Shown here in pieces: positions 1-9,407 of a stretch of DNA of 64,000 bases. Origin of the DNA: Agarivorans sp. TSD2052 (lineage in GTDB: Bacteria; Pseudomonadota; Gammaproteobacteria; Enterobacterales; Celerinatantimonadaceae); assembly GCF_023238625.1 (NCBI RefSeq), contig NZ_CP096670.1, positions 3,452,501 through 3,516,500 of the forward strand, in the 5' to 3' direction. Numbering within the stretch: the stretch's first letter is position 1; the number at the start of each line of letters is the position of its first letter. A program made the position numbers and the translations under genes. The notes below the pieces were generated by a model. The model saw only the letters and a list, made by a program, of their open reading frames with translations, searched no databases and was not told where the DNA came from.

Positions 1-1026
1 TTAGGCAAAATCTTTACTCGCTTCAACATTGATCAAACCACCATGTATCAAGTACTAGAAGCCGATATATCGGTGCTAGCGTTAGATACTTTAAGCCTTG
101 GACACCAACTTACATTTACCATTGACCACGATAAGCAAGAGTTACAAGCCTTACAGTTGGCCTTTAACCCTGCTCAGCAAATCGTGTTTAAAAGAGTGGA
201 TGCCACCAGCTTTGAATATGAAACCGTCACTATTGAAGGTCAATGGCAAAAACAAGCCATTAGCGGCACCATTGAAGGTAGCTTTTACGTCTCGGCACGC
301 AAAGCAGGATTAAATGCCAACGAAGTCGACCAAGTGTCCCAAATGTTTCAAGACAAGATTCGTTTTTCGAGAGACTTTAGGGCTGGTGACGTCTTTCAAG
401 TAGTAAGAAATCGCCAGTACATTGACGGGGCGCTCACCGGTCAAAGTGAAATAAGTGCGGTGCGTATTTTTAATCGTGGTAACGAATATAGCGCTTACCT
501 ATTTAGTAACGGTAACTATTACGATAAAGAGGGCGAAAGTTTAGCCCGCGCCTTTATGCGCATTCCATTAAAACGTAAGCAACGTGTTAGTTCGCCCTTT
601 AATCCCCGTCGGAAGCACCCCATTACTGGCCGAATTTCGCCACACAACGGCACTGATTTTGGTGTAGCTATTGGCACCCCTGTATTAGCGGCCGGTGATG
701 GTGTGATCACTCGCATCGAAAACCACCCTTACGCTGGCAAATATATCGTGATTCAGCATGGTGGTAAGTACCGCTCTCGTTACTTACATTTGAATAAGTT
801 TAAAGTGCGGAAAGGCCAGCGAGTCACTCGTGGTCAAGTGATTGCCGAATCGGGCAATACCGGCCGTTCTACCGGTCCGCATTTACATTATGAATTTCAC
901 ATCAATGGTCGAGCAGTCAACCCGATGAAAGCTAAAATTCCGTTGGCATCGGCTATCGACAAGCAGGACCGTATCGCCTTCAATCAGTTAATTACTGATA
1001 TGAACCAGCTAATTGAGTCTAGTTAA
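1..1026 (+). CDS. M23 family metallopeptidase (5'-truncated by window edge)
   Basis: The reading frame is open from base 1 and the residues before the first ATG at 43 fit an OapA-like domain, so the gene starts upstream of the window. The C-terminal half is a LytM/peptidase M23 domain with the zinc motif HNGTDFG and the later HLH in GPHLHYEFH. The family (MepM/YebA type) cuts peptidoglycan cross-links in the periplasm. The end is intact at TAA 1024-1026. A convergent edd gene follows. The signal peptide and any LysM domain would lie outside the window. Confidence 0.9.
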   Translation, partial: LGKIFTRFNIDQTTMYQVLEADISVLALDTLSLGHQLTFTIDHDKQELQALQLAFNPAQQIVFKRVDATSFEYETVTIEGQWQKQAISGTIEGSFYVSARKAGLNANEVDQVSQMFQDKIRFSRDFRAGDVFQVVRNRQYIDGALTGQSEISAVRIFNRGNEYSAYLFSNGNYYDKEGESLARAFMRIPLKRKQRVSSPFNPRRKHPITGRISPHNGTDFGVAIGTPVLAAGDGVITRIENHPYAGKYIVIQHGGKYRSRYLHLNKFKVRKGQRVTRGQVIAESGNTGRSTGPHLHYEFHINGRAVNPMKAKIPLASAIDKQDRIAFNQLITDMNQLIESS

Positions 1027-1087
1027 GGCCAGCTGAACTATTTAAAACGGTACGTTTAACCAAATCGCTTTATATTGATTGTAAGGG

Positions 1088-1114
1088 CTAGATAGCTAAC
1101 ATTCAGCTATCTAG
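1088..1114. repeat. 10-bp perfect inverted repeat between convergent genes
   Basis: CTAGATAGCT and AGCTATCTAG flank a 7-nt loop between the M23 gene and edd. There is no T tract on either side, so it is a weak, possibly Rho-assisted, bidirectional terminator candidate. Confidence 0.4.
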
Positions 1115-1139
1115 CTGCCATAAACCGCCCTCCCTCAGC

Positions 1140-2951
1140 TTAAAACGAGTCAAACAATACCGTGGCCCCTGTTTCAGCACTGCTAATTAAGCGTCGAAAT
1201 GGGCTAAACAGTTCACGCCCAGTGCCAACATGTTGGTCTGGTTTACTATCAGCTTGCGACTCTCGTTGTTGTAGCTGTTGCGCGGTCAGCCTGCAATCTA
1301 AGATCCCTTGGTTAGCATCTAAATGAATAATGTCCCCGTCTCGCAGCTTACTCAATATACCGCCCTTTGCCGTTTCAGGGTTTAAATGAATAGCTGAAGG
1401 GATTTTCCCTGATGCTCCAGACAGACGACCATCAGTCACTAATGCAACTTTAAAACCCTTGTTTTGTAAGTTAGCCAATACCGGCATGAGTTTATGCAAC
1501 TCTGGCATTCCATTGGCCGATGGCCCGTTATAACGAACCACCACCACCACATCTTGGTTAAACTCTCCTTTTTGATAAGCTTCTGCAACATCATGCTGGC
1601 TATCAAACACCCGAGCAGAGGCTGTAATCACTCGCTGCGAGGCCTCTAAAGCACTGGTCTTAATCACTGCCCGTCCTAGGTTACCGGCTAATACCTGTAA
1701 ACCACCGCTATTGGAAAACTGCTGATCGTCGGCGGCAATCACTGCAGGATCTTTAGAGGCGAGCACTGGCACCCAACTTATGCGATTATCTTCCAAGCAA
1801 GCTTGCTTTAAGTAGTCGCTAACCGTGCCGTAAATGGTACTGGCGTCCATATGAATTAGCTTTCGCTGGGCGAGCAAACGCATTAAGCAGGGAACCGCTC
1901 CGGCTTGTTCAAAAGCATTGATATCGGCCGGCCCATTAGGATACATGCGGGTTAATTGAGGCACACAGCTTGCCAGTTTGGCAAAATCATCCCAATTTAG
2001 AATTATCCCTGCGCTGCGCGCTATCGCAATCATATGCAGCGTATGGTTAGTACTGCCCCCTGATGCCATTAAGGCCACTAACCCGTTAACTAGACACTTC
2101 TCATCGACTATCCGATATAGAGGACGATAATCGCCACTCCCCAAAGCAATCGATACCATGTGGCTGGCGAGCTTATCGGTTAGCTTATTACGCAAATTAG
2201 AATTGGTGGGAACAAAGGCGCTACCCGGCAACATCAGCCCCATGGCTTCAAACACCAGCTGATTAGTATTAGCCGTACCATAGAAAGTACAGGTTCCCGG
2301 CGCATGATAGGCTTTACACTCTATGTCTTGTAGGGCTTGGTCTCCTAGCTCACCCGCTGCGTGCTGTTGACGCATAGCCACTTTTTCTTGGTTAGAGATC
2401 CCCGAAGGCATTGGCCCACTAGGCACAAAAGCCGTAGGTAAATGGCCAAAAGCTAAGGCCCCCATTAATTGACCTGGCGCGATTTTGTCACATACGCCAA
2501 GTAGCAAGCAGGCATCAAAGCCTTGATGACTTAAACCAATAGCGGTGCTTTGGGCAATAAGATCTCGTGAGTACAGCGATAGATCCATACCCTCTTGGCC
2601 TTGGGTAACCCCATCACACATGGCGGGCACGCCTCCGGCTACTTGCCCGCTATGCCCTAATTTAATGAGTATTTCTTTAATTTGTTGCGGATAGCTCGCA
2701 TAAGGTTGATGAGCACTTAACATATCGTTATAAGCACTAATAATAGCTACGTTCACCCGAGTAAAATCCAATAGCTGGCCTTTTTGCTCGCTGTTGCACG
2801 CTGCTACAGCATGCGCCAAATTGCCGCAACTGAGACTAGCTCGAGTGCTACCTTGCTCAGCTTGAGCTTGCATTCTCGAGACGTAGGCTTGGCGCAAAGC
2901 AAGGCTACGTTGGCGAATATCTTGAGTGACTTGTTGAATAATTGGATTCAT
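1140..2951 (-). CDS. edd: 6-phosphogluconate dehydratase
   Basis: A 603-residue IlvD/Edd family protein that dehydrates 6-phosphogluconate to KDPG in the Entner-Doudoroff pathway. Cluster-ligand regions are visible as GVCDKIAPG and APGTCTFYGTANTNQ, with the family segment ASGGSTNHTLHMIAIA, and the length is normal. It is the last gene of a minus-strand operon, starting 3 nt after the gluconate kinase stop, so it receives the 6-phosphogluconate made by that kinase. No eda aldolase is seen in the window; it must lie elsewhere. Confidence 0.95.
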   Translation of the reverse strand: MNPIIQQVTQDIRQRSLALRQAYVSRMQAQAEQGSTRASLSCGNLAHAVAACNSEQKGQLLDFTRVNVAIISAYNDMLSAHQPYASYPQQIKEILIKLGHSGQVAGGVPAMCDGVTQGQEGMDLSLYSRDLIAQSTAIGLSHQGFDACLLLGVCDKIAPGQLMGALAFGHLPTAFVPSGPMPSGISNQEKVAMRQQHAAGELGDQALQDIECKAYHAPGTCTFYGTANTNQLVFEAMGLMLPGSAFVPTNSNLRNKLTDKLASHMVSIALGSGDYRPLYRIVDEKCLVNGLVALMASGGSTNHTLHMIAIARSAGIILNWDDFAKLASCVPQLTRMYPNGPADINAFEQAGAVPCLMRLLAQRKLIHMDASTIYGTVSDYLKQACLEDNRISWVPVLASKDPAVIAADDQQFSNSGGLQVLAGNLGRAVIKTSALEASQRVITASARVFDSQHDVAEAYQKGEFNQDVVVVVRYNGPSANGMPELHKLMPVLANLQNKGFKVALVTDGRLSGASGKIPSAIHLNPETAKGGILSKLRDGDIIHLDANQGILDCRLTAQQLQQRESQADSKPDQHVGTGRELFSPFRRLISSAETGATVLFDSF

Positions 2952-2954
2952 TGG

Positions 2955-3503
2955 TTACGCTCTTGGCAAAGGTTGATGGGCTTGCTCACTCCGCGCAATA
3001 GCTGAAATACAACGACTGACTATTTGGCGAACAGAGCCATTGATGTCAGTTCTAAGCACATCAGTTTCTGTTGTAGATGGCACTTCTAAGCTAGCAAATT
3101 GACTGGCCAGTAATTCACTGGGCATAAAGTGCTCGCTACGCCCCGCTAAACGCTGGCTAATTAGCTGGAAAGAGCCATCTAGAAAAATGAACACTACCTC
3201 ATGGCCTGCTTGACGTAGGGTATCTCGGTAGTGCTTTTTAAGGGCAGAACACACAATCACGACACTGTGTTGCTCAGCGAGACATTGCCTAGCCTGCTGG
3301 CGAATACGATTAAGCCAGGGCTGGCGGTCTTTATCATTAAGCGGCTCACCACGGCACATTTTTTTGATGTTATCACTGGGGTGTAAATCATCTCCGTCAA
3401 TAAACGCTATGCCTAAGCGCTCTGCCAAAGCTTGACCAATACTTGACTTGCCTGAGCCTGAAACGCCCATGACAATATACACCTTAGCGACGTTAGCTTT
3501 CAT
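2955..3503 (-). CDS. gntK: gluconokinase (GntK/IdnK type)
   Basis: 182 residues with a P-loop GVSGSGKSS near residue 13 and the family segment FIDGDDLHPSDNIKKM. It phosphorylates gluconate to 6-phosphogluconate in the cytoplasm. It begins 5 nt after the GH94 stop and ends 3 nt before edd, so the three are almost certainly co-transcribed. Placed between a GH94 phosphorylase and Edd, it implies that the phosphorylase releases gluconate. Confidence 0.93.
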   Translation of the reverse strand: MKANVAKVYIVMGVSGSGKSSIGQALAERLGIAFIDGDDLHPSDNIKKMCRGEPLNDKDRQPWLNRIRQQARQCLAEQHSVVIVCSALKKHYRDTLRQAGHEVVFIFLDGSFQLISQRLAGRSEHFMPSELLASQFASLEVPSTTETDVLRTDINGSVRQIVSRCISAIARSEQAHQPLPRA

Positions 3504-3508
3504 ATCAT

Positions 3509-5944
3509 TTAAGCCGCCACGGTTGGGGCTGTGTCAGTGACACCACCTGCTGCTAACTGCACTGTTAAATAGTAATGTTCGGCCTGCATAAACCCACTAA
3601 CGACTACGCCCCTTTCTGTTTGTTTTAAGACTAAATGAGCGCCTTGCGCTGCATTTGGCCAAGTTTGTTGTACCTTGATGGTGTTGTCGCTCAAGGCCTT
3701 AGAACGGCTATAGTTGATATGAAAAAACGCCCCTCGAAAGTGGCGAACAATACTCACTTGATGCCAGCGACTCGGTAGCTGCGGACATATACCTAAGCCT
3801 TGTTCACACCCCTTTAAACCAAACATTTTCTCTATGGTCTGCTGATAAAACCAAGCTCCAGTGCCAGTATTAAATAAGTGACTTGAACGGCCTGCTGTTC
3901 GTGGGTATTGATAATATGCGCCGCGATAATAGTTTGGCAGATAAACCGGCAATTGCCCCCGCCTCTTTAGATCGTCTTGATGATTACTGGGGATCATTTT
4001 GCGTAATACATCAAACGCTCTATCGGCTTCATCACTGGCGTATAACGAGGCAGCATAGAATGCTGCTGCGTGATTATAGACCGACCCATTTTCAGCGCTG
4101 CCAGGCCATTTTTGACTGACCCGGCCTATATCATCATGCATTGTGGTAAAGGCTGGCGCACTCATCATTACGCCATATGGGGTATCTAGCTGCTCGTCAA
4201 TAGCATGTAGGATAAGTTGCTTTTGCTGCTGGCTAGCCGCGCCACATAGCAAGGCCCAACTTTGAGCATTAAGAAAAATTTTGCCTTCGCTGTCGCTGTT
4301 AATGCCAAATAAACGGCCATTATCGGTAATGCCTCGCCCATACCACGCACCATCCCAAAAGTAGTGATTGATCCGTTTATTTAACTGCTCGGCATGCAAT
4401 CTCAATTTAGTCGCTAATTCGCTCTGTTGCTGTTGTTCACAAATCGGAGCCCATAGCTGTAAGGCATAAGAAATGGCCTCTGCTAACCAACCTGATACGC
4501 CTTTACCTTGATAACCCACCATGTTCATGGGGTCACACCAATCTCCCTGAGCAATATAGGGTAAACCGCGTTCATCATTTGCGTCACTTAAAAACAACAT
4601 GGCTTTGCTCACGTGTTCAAATACACTGCTTTGCACATCTTTATCAACCCAGCCTAAGGGTAACTGCAAAAAGGCATAGTCAGCGGTTTCTTGCAGGTAA
4701 GCATTTACTACAATAGACAGCCACACCGGATGGTCAGTGTGCGGAACCTTATTTATGTATTTAAGCTCGGCATCTGCGGTGAGCAATATACCGTCGGGCA
4801 TCGCCCCGCTGAACTTTTGCTGCTGCAGTGCGGTAATAATGGCCGCTTTGGTAGCGCTAGGGTTTAGATACACCATACCCATCGCATCTTGTAAATAATT
4901 GCGGGTTTGCGGATCAGTGGTTAGCCTATTGCTGTCGCCGTGATAAAAGATTTGCCTAGGCAACCAATGATTAACAAAGTGATTAAACTGTTGGTCTGGC
5001 GTTTCTACATTTAGGCAGCCTTGCCCTTGGGCTATATAAGCTTGGTAGGCCTGCTGGTCGCCAGCATGTTGATATAAATAGCGTTGAGTAAGGGCACTAA
5101 TTTCGGCCTTATCTTTTGCTGGCCCAAACAATAACCTTAACGTCTGACTCTGATTAGCGGCCAATGGATAATGAAACTGCATAATCGCCGCTGGCAGCTC
5201 GTAATGGGCTTCACCATTGGCTAAATTTCTTCCTGCTTGCAGTGCCGAAGGATTGTGCAAGCCTCCCTCTCCTTCAAACTCACTTTGCGATACTTCATAA
5301 AAATCGGGCTGGCGATCGGCAGCCAAGAAGGTGATATCTTTAAAATGTTGGTTTTTGAAGTAGTCTGCTACCACTTGATATGGGGTAACGCTACTGCAAA
5401 CAATAGCATTGAGAGCTGCATCAAAATGGCCGCCCATATTCATCCATGAAGCATAGCCAACCGGAAAATAAGGAATGAGAGACAGATCTCGTGGCTGTTT
5501 CGTCAAGTTACTCAGCTTCACTTGCCAAATCTCTACCACATCTTCCTCAGATAAACTTAAGGAAATATCCAACGCAACGCCTAGTTTTTCAAGGTGCCAG
5601 CGGATATCGGCTAAACCGGGTTCAAAGGCAAACTTATCTAGCGCAACCTTCATCGGCTCATACGGCGCTGAAAACATTTCACCGCTTTGATTATCTCGCA
5701 AATAGAAAAAACGACCAGGATGGTGACTAAAATAAGGCTGTTCAGGCTGCATAAAGCTCTGCGCTGCTAGGTTAGGCACATGGGCATATTTTCGTGGTTC
5801 AGGATCCATATATTGGCTCACTGCAAAACCACGGCAGTTCATGTGCACCATCATTTTTCGATTCCATAAGTACCCTGCACTGTTAGGCGCGATGCATGGG
5901 TCATCAAGCTGGTAACGTTGCCCATTTTCTATAAATTTAGCCAT
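3509..5944 (-). CDS. GH94 glycoside phosphorylase, probable cellobionic acid phosphorylase
   Basis: 811 residues with the GH94 plan: N-terminal beta-sandwich, then an (alpha/alpha)6 barrel. The catalytic-acid region reads QGDWCDPMNMVG, where cellobiose and chitobiose phosphorylases usually have GDWND. GH94 enzymes split beta-glucosides with phosphate to glucose 1-phosphate plus an acceptor. Co-transcription with gluconate kinase and Edd points to a glucosyl-gluconate substrate such as cellobionate, giving glucose 1-phosphate and gluconate. A basic stretch near the C-terminal side of the barrel (YYRGAYYQYPRTAGRSS) differs from cellobiose phosphorylases and could bind a carboxylate (inference). 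No signal peptide, so cytoplasmic. An AAGGA ribosome site precedes the ATG. Chitobiose phosphorylase is the alternative reading. Confidence 0.82.
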   Translation of the reverse strand: MAKFIENGQRYQLDDPCIAPNSAGYLWNRKMMVHMNCRGFAVSQYMDPEPRKYAHVPNLAAQSFMQPEQPYFSHHPGRFFYLRDNQSGEMFSAPYEPMKVALDKFAFEPGLADIRWHLEKLGVALDISLSLSEEDVVEIWQVKLSNLTKQPRDLSLIPYFPVGYASWMNMGGHFDAALNAIVCSSVTPYQVVADYFKNQHFKDITFLAADRQPDFYEVSQSEFEGEGGLHNPSALQAGRNLANGEAHYELPAAIMQFHYPLAANQSQTLRLLFGPAKDKAEISALTQRYLYQHAGDQQAYQAYIAQGQGCLNVETPDQQFNHFVNHWLPRQIFYHGDSNRLTTDPQTRNYLQDAMGMVYLNPSATKAAIITALQQQKFSGAMPDGILLTADAELKYINKVPHTDHPVWLSIVVNAYLQETADYAFLQLPLGWVDKDVQSSVFEHVSKAMLFLSDANDERGLPYIAQGDWCDPMNMVGYQGKGVSGWLAEAISYALQLWAPICEQQQQSELATKLRLHAEQLNKRINHYFWDGAWYGRGITDNGRLFGINSDSEGKIFLNAQSWALLCGAASQQQKQLILHAIDEQLDTPYGVMMSAPAFTTMHDDIGRVSQKWPGSAENGSVYNHAAAFYAASLYASDEADRAFDVLRKMIPSNHQDDLKRRGQLPVYLPNYYRGAYYQYPRTAGRSSHLFNTGTGAWFYQQTIEKMFGLKGCEQGLGICPQLPSRWHQVSIVRHFRGAFFHINYSRSKALSDNTIKVQQTWPNAAQGAHLVLKQTERGVVVSGFMQAEHYYLTVQLAAGGVTDTAPTVAA

Positions 5945-5991
5945 TTATTGTCCTTCACTATTTTAATAGCGCCATTTCAGGCTTAATTCAA

Positions 5992-6993
5992 TCAGCGCTT
6001 GGCAGTGCTGGCCCGCTCTACAAAAACAGGCCTGAAATGTTGCTTTATCTGTCCAGTTAAGCCGTAAGCTTGATTAAGCATTTGCCTACAGGCGCTGCTT
6101 GCCATTTCCTCGATGGGGATGCGAACAGTACTCAGGGCTGGCGTGGTATACGCAGCAAAATCGACATCGTCGTAACCGACTACAGAAACCTGTTGAGGAA
6201 CTTTGATTCCAGCGGCTTGTAACATCGACAAAGCCACTAACGCCACCTTGTCGTTGCCACAAAATAGGGCATCAAAAGTCTCACCTTGGTCTAACAAGTG
6301 CTGAATAGCGTGTGCGCAACGCTGATAGTCAAAACTGCCTTCGATGAGTAAGTTGGCAGCTATAGGCTGGCCTTGTTCCGCCAGTTCATCTAAAAACCCT
6401 TGCTGGCGAAGGTAGGCATCTTGGGCGCTTAACCGACCACTTACGCAGGCAATATTACGGTGACCCAAGCTTAATAACGCTGCGGCCGCTAATCGCCCAC
6501 CCGCATAGTGGTCAACACTAAAAGAGTGCCCCGCGAGGGCTTGCACATGGTGATTAATAAACACTAAGGCTGGATAGTGCGCCTGCGCGTTGAGCAGCGC
6601 TTCATCACTAATTTCAGGGCAAACCATTAATACACCATCGCATTCTCGATGAATTAGATAGTTAAGATGTTCAAGACGCTCCTGTTGGCTGTTAGCCCCT
6701 TCTGCGTTGGCTAAAATCAGGTGCTTTCCGTGACTACGTAGCTCTTGCTCTATACTGCGGAGTATTTTGTGGTAGAACGGCCCAGATAAAGACGGCAACC
6801 ACACACCAATAATGTTTGAACGACGGGTAGATAGCGCTCGCGCCATACTATTTGGGCGGTAGTTTAGTTGCGCCATCGCCTGAGTAATTCTAGTTTTCGC
6901 TTTGTCCGACACGCCCCCATTGCCAGATAAGCACCGAGAGACCGTGCCTACCCCTACCTCTGCTAATTTTGCGACATCTTTGATTGTAGCCAC
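5992..6993 (-). CDS. LacI family transcriptional regulator
   Basis: 333 residues with an N-terminal LacI helix-turn-helix (TIKDVAKLAEVGVGTVSR) and a periplasmic-binding-protein-like sensor domain. It is the first gene of the GH94-gntK-edd block, 47 nt upstream of the phosphorylase, and probably controls it. A LacI-type palindrome lies about 85 nt upstream of its start, so autoregulation of the whole unit is likely. The effector is unknown; cellobionate or gluconate would fit the context. Confidence 0.93.
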   Translation of the reverse strand: MATIKDVAKLAEVGVGTVSRCLSGNGGVSDKAKTRITQAMAQLNYRPNSMARALSTRRSNIIGVWLPSLSGPFYHKILRSIEQELRSHGKHLILANAEGANSQQERLEHLNYLIHRECDGVLMVCPEISDEALLNAQAHYPALVFINHHVQALAGHSFSVDHYAGGRLAAAALLSLGHRNIACVSGRLSAQDAYLRQQGFLDELAEQGQPIAANLLIEGSFDYQRCAHAIQHLLDQGETFDALFCGNDKVALVALSMLQAAGIKVPQQVSVVGYDDVDFAAYTTPALSTVRIPIEEMASSACRQMLNQAYGLTGQIKQHFRPVFVERASTAKR

Positions 6994-7076
6994 AACTTCC
7001 TAGCCTCTTTTGCTTTCGCTGATATAGAGTAGATTGCGGCAGTTGAATAGGAGGAACAAGCGAAGGAAAACCAAAA

Positions 7077-7090
7077 TGGAACCGATTCCA
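7077..7090. promoter_or_regulatory. LacI-family operator candidate
   Basis: TGGAACCGATTCCA is a 14-bp near-palindrome with 5-bp arms TGGAA/TTCCA and a central CG, typical of LacI-family operators. It sits upstream of the lacI-type gene that begins the GH94 operon. Confidence 0.6.
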
Positions 7091-7222
7091 AATAACTATG
7101 AAACAAAGTAAATGTGGGCTCGGTTTGTTTCATCCTGTTGGCTGTTTTCGATAATCAAAATCCTTAGGGTTTAATTGGCTCGCCGATCCATACTCAAACT
7201 AAGTTAGCGGGTAAATGTAAAA

Positions 7223-7246
7223 CAAAAAAAGAGCGCCTTAGCGCTC
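7223..7246 (-). terminator. Rho-independent terminator of the cation efflux gene
   Basis: GAGCGC-CTTA-GCGCTC (7231-7246) read on the minus strand is followed by a run of seven T. It lies about 80 nt past the fieF-like stop. Confidence 0.75.
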
Positions 7247-7326
7247 TTCTCTTATCTGCTTTAGAAGGTTTCACCGAACAATCGCTGAAAACGACGTCAA
7301 GGCTTCCTGCTTAGTTTCGAACCGTA

Positions 7327-8262
7327 TTAATTACTTAGCGCCATTTCATCATCACATTCATCACAACAAGGGTTAAGTAAACGTTCAGCACAATTAAACG
7401 GCTCAATGTGAATGATGACATCGACGACTTCGTCGAGTTCTTGCATTAAATGATCTTTAAATTCTTCTGTAATAGTATGGGCCTGTTCCACACTCATAAG
7501 GGGGTCTACTAGCAGATGAAAATCCACCAATATGGCGCTACCTACTCGACGATTACGGATAGCATGCACTTCTTTAATATCTGGGATTAATGCGGCACGG
7601 CTTTGAATCTTATGATCTAATTGTTCGTCGGCTTCTTTCTCGGTGATCTCTTGTAACGCTGGCCAGATAATTTCCCAAGCGGCTTTTAAGATCATCGCCG
7701 TCACCAGCAAAGCAGCTACTTGATCGAGGTAATGTAGGTGCGGGAAAAAGTAGTTAGCCAGCACTGCAACAGCCACCGGTAACGAGCTTAAAGCATCACT
7801 ACGGTGATGCCAAGCGTTGGCATGTAACGCTCGGCTATTCACCTTTTTAGCTTGAACTAAGGTCCAACGATATAAAGCCTCCTTCACTACAATTGAAATA
7901 ATTGCAGCCCATAACGCTAATGCTCCAGGATTAGAGGTTTCTTCAGAAAATGAATTAATTGAATCCCAAGCAATGCCTAAACCCACTATGACTAATATGG
8001 CTCCAATGAAAACATTGGTTAGGGTTTCAAAGCGACCGTGGCCATAGGGGTGTTCTTTGTCTGCTGGGGCCGCCCAGTAACGAGAACCTAATAATATGGC
8101 AGCATCGGTCACTAAATCAGAGAAGCTGTGTACCCCATCTGCTACCAGCGCTTGGCTTCCGGTAATTTTACCTACCGTAATTTTTAATATTGCCAACAGC
8201 ACGTTGGCAATAGAGCCTATCCATGTGGCTTTACGAACAGTTTTTACTTCAAGCTGTCCCAT
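7327..8262 (-). CDS. cation diffusion facilitator (FieF-type metal efflux pump)
   Basis: About 311 residues from the ATG at 8262; the longer frame uses a TTG and is not preferred. The CDF metal-site motifs HSFSD and HRSDA are present among six predicted membrane segments, followed by a soluble ferredoxin-like C-terminal domain and a terminal Cys-rich tail (CCDECDDE), an unusual acidic/Cys addition that may bind metal. The family exports Zn2+/Fe2+ or similar ions by proton exchange across the inner membrane. Single-gene unit with its own terminator. Confidence 0.88.
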   Translation of the reverse strand: MGQLEVKTVRKATWIGSIANVLLAILKITVGKITGSQALVADGVHSFSDLVTDAAILLGSRYWAAPADKEHPYGHGRFETLTNVFIGAILVIVGLGIAWDSINSFSEETSNPGALALWAAIISIVVKEALYRWTLVQAKKVNSRALHANAWHHRSDALSSLPVAVAVLANYFFPHLHYLDQVAALLVTAMILKAAWEIIWPALQEITEKEADEQLDHKIQSRAALIPDIKEVHAIRNRRVGSAILVDFHLLVDPLMSVEQAHTITEEFKDHLMQELDEVVDVIIHIEPFNCAERLLNPCCDECDDEMALSN

Positions 8263-8393
8263 AATAATGTCCGGTATCAAGCAAGTTAATTGCGCAGTCT
8301 ACCGATTCTCGACAAAAAATACGAGCAATGAAGCAACACTTAAGCTGATTAACTAATTGATAATTATTACTATTAACGGAATTAGAGCCAATA

Positions 8394-8421
8394 GAAAATT
8401 GAGCGACATTAACACCGCTCA
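8394..8421 (-). terminator. probable terminator after exonuclease III gene
   Basis: TGAGCG and CGCTCA arms (8400-8421) with a 10-nt loop, followed on the minus strand by AATTTTCTATT. The stem is short, so the call is tentative. Confidence 0.4.
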
Positions 8422-8448
8422 CTTTCAACTAACGCTAACCCGCTGAAC

Positions 8449-9213
8449 TTATAGCGCGATATCAACCTGAACCGGGCAGTGATCTGACCCCATGATATCG
8501 TTAAGTATGTCGGCATCAGTGACTTGGCTGGCAAAGGCTTCACTTACCAAGAAGTAGTCTATTCTCCAGCCAATGTTACGGCCCCTAGCTCCTGCTCGGT
8601 AGCTCCACCAGCTGTATTTAACTTGGTCTTGTTTCGCTAAGCGGAAGGTATCAACAAAGCCTGCTGCAGTTAAGTTATCAATACCGTCAATTTCGGCCTG
8701 CATATAGCCGGCACTTTTGTTGTAGTTAGGCTTAGGTCGCGCCAAATCAATGTCTTTATGGGCTACGTTTAAGTCACCACAAACCAGTACTGGTTTACGG
8801 GCTTCTAGGCCTTTGAGGTAGGCTAAAAAGTCGGCGTCCCACTGTTGGCGATAAGCTAAACGCTTAAGTTCACTGCCTGAATTGGGTGTATACACCGTCA
8901 CCAAAATAAACTGCTGATATTCTGCGGCGATCACTCGACCTTCTTGGTCGTGTTCTTCGATGCCCATATCGTATTCAACATTAATCGGTTTTTCTTTAGT
9001 TAAGATAGCGGTGCCTGAGTAACCCTTCTTAACTGCCGAATTACTATAGATGTGGTAGCCCTCTAGCTCGGCTAAGGCTGTCATGACCTGGTCGTCTTGC
9101 GCTTTGGTCTCTTGTAAACACAACACATCAGTTTGCATAGAGTCTAAGGAGGCCACAAACTCTTTTTTCATTACTGCTCTAATGCCATTCACGTTCCACG
9201 ATACTAAGCGCAT
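8449..9213 (-). CDS. xth: exodeoxyribonuclease III (ExoA/XthA family)
   Basis: 254 residues of the exonuclease-endonuclease-phosphatase fold. Motifs: SWNVNGIRA at the N-terminus, LQETK with the metal-binding Glu, GDLNVAH, and C-terminal GSDHCPV. The sequence resembles the Bacillus ExoA branch ([20 protein letters not shown] region) more than E. coli XthA. It acts at abasic sites in base excision repair. Monocistronic. Confidence 0.93.
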   Translation of the reverse strand: MRLVSWNVNGIRAVMKKEFVASLDSMQTDVLCLQETKAQDDQVMTALAELEGYHIYSNSAVKKGYSGTAILTKEKPINVEYDMGIEEHDQEGRVIAAEYQQFILVTVYTPNSGSELKRLAYRQQWDADFLAYLKGLEARKPVLVCGDLNVAHKDIDLARPKPNYNKSAGYMQAEIDGIDNLTAAGFVDTFRLAKQDQVKYSWWSYRAGARGRNIGWRIDYFLVSEAFASQVTDADILNDIMGSDHCPVQVDIAL

Positions 9214-9407
9214 TCGCTCTTCCTTAAAATAGTAACTAGTAGTGCTCTGTCCAAGCCTAAAGCGCTGGTCACGAGCTAAATATAAGCGCTATTGTAGCAG
9301 GCTTAAAGCACAGTAAAAAACCTTTAAAACTTAGCGGATTGCTTAGCAGGCTACTTAACAAATAGGCGTGAGATACGCGCCTTATGTAGCGGCCTACTCG
9401 CGTTAAC

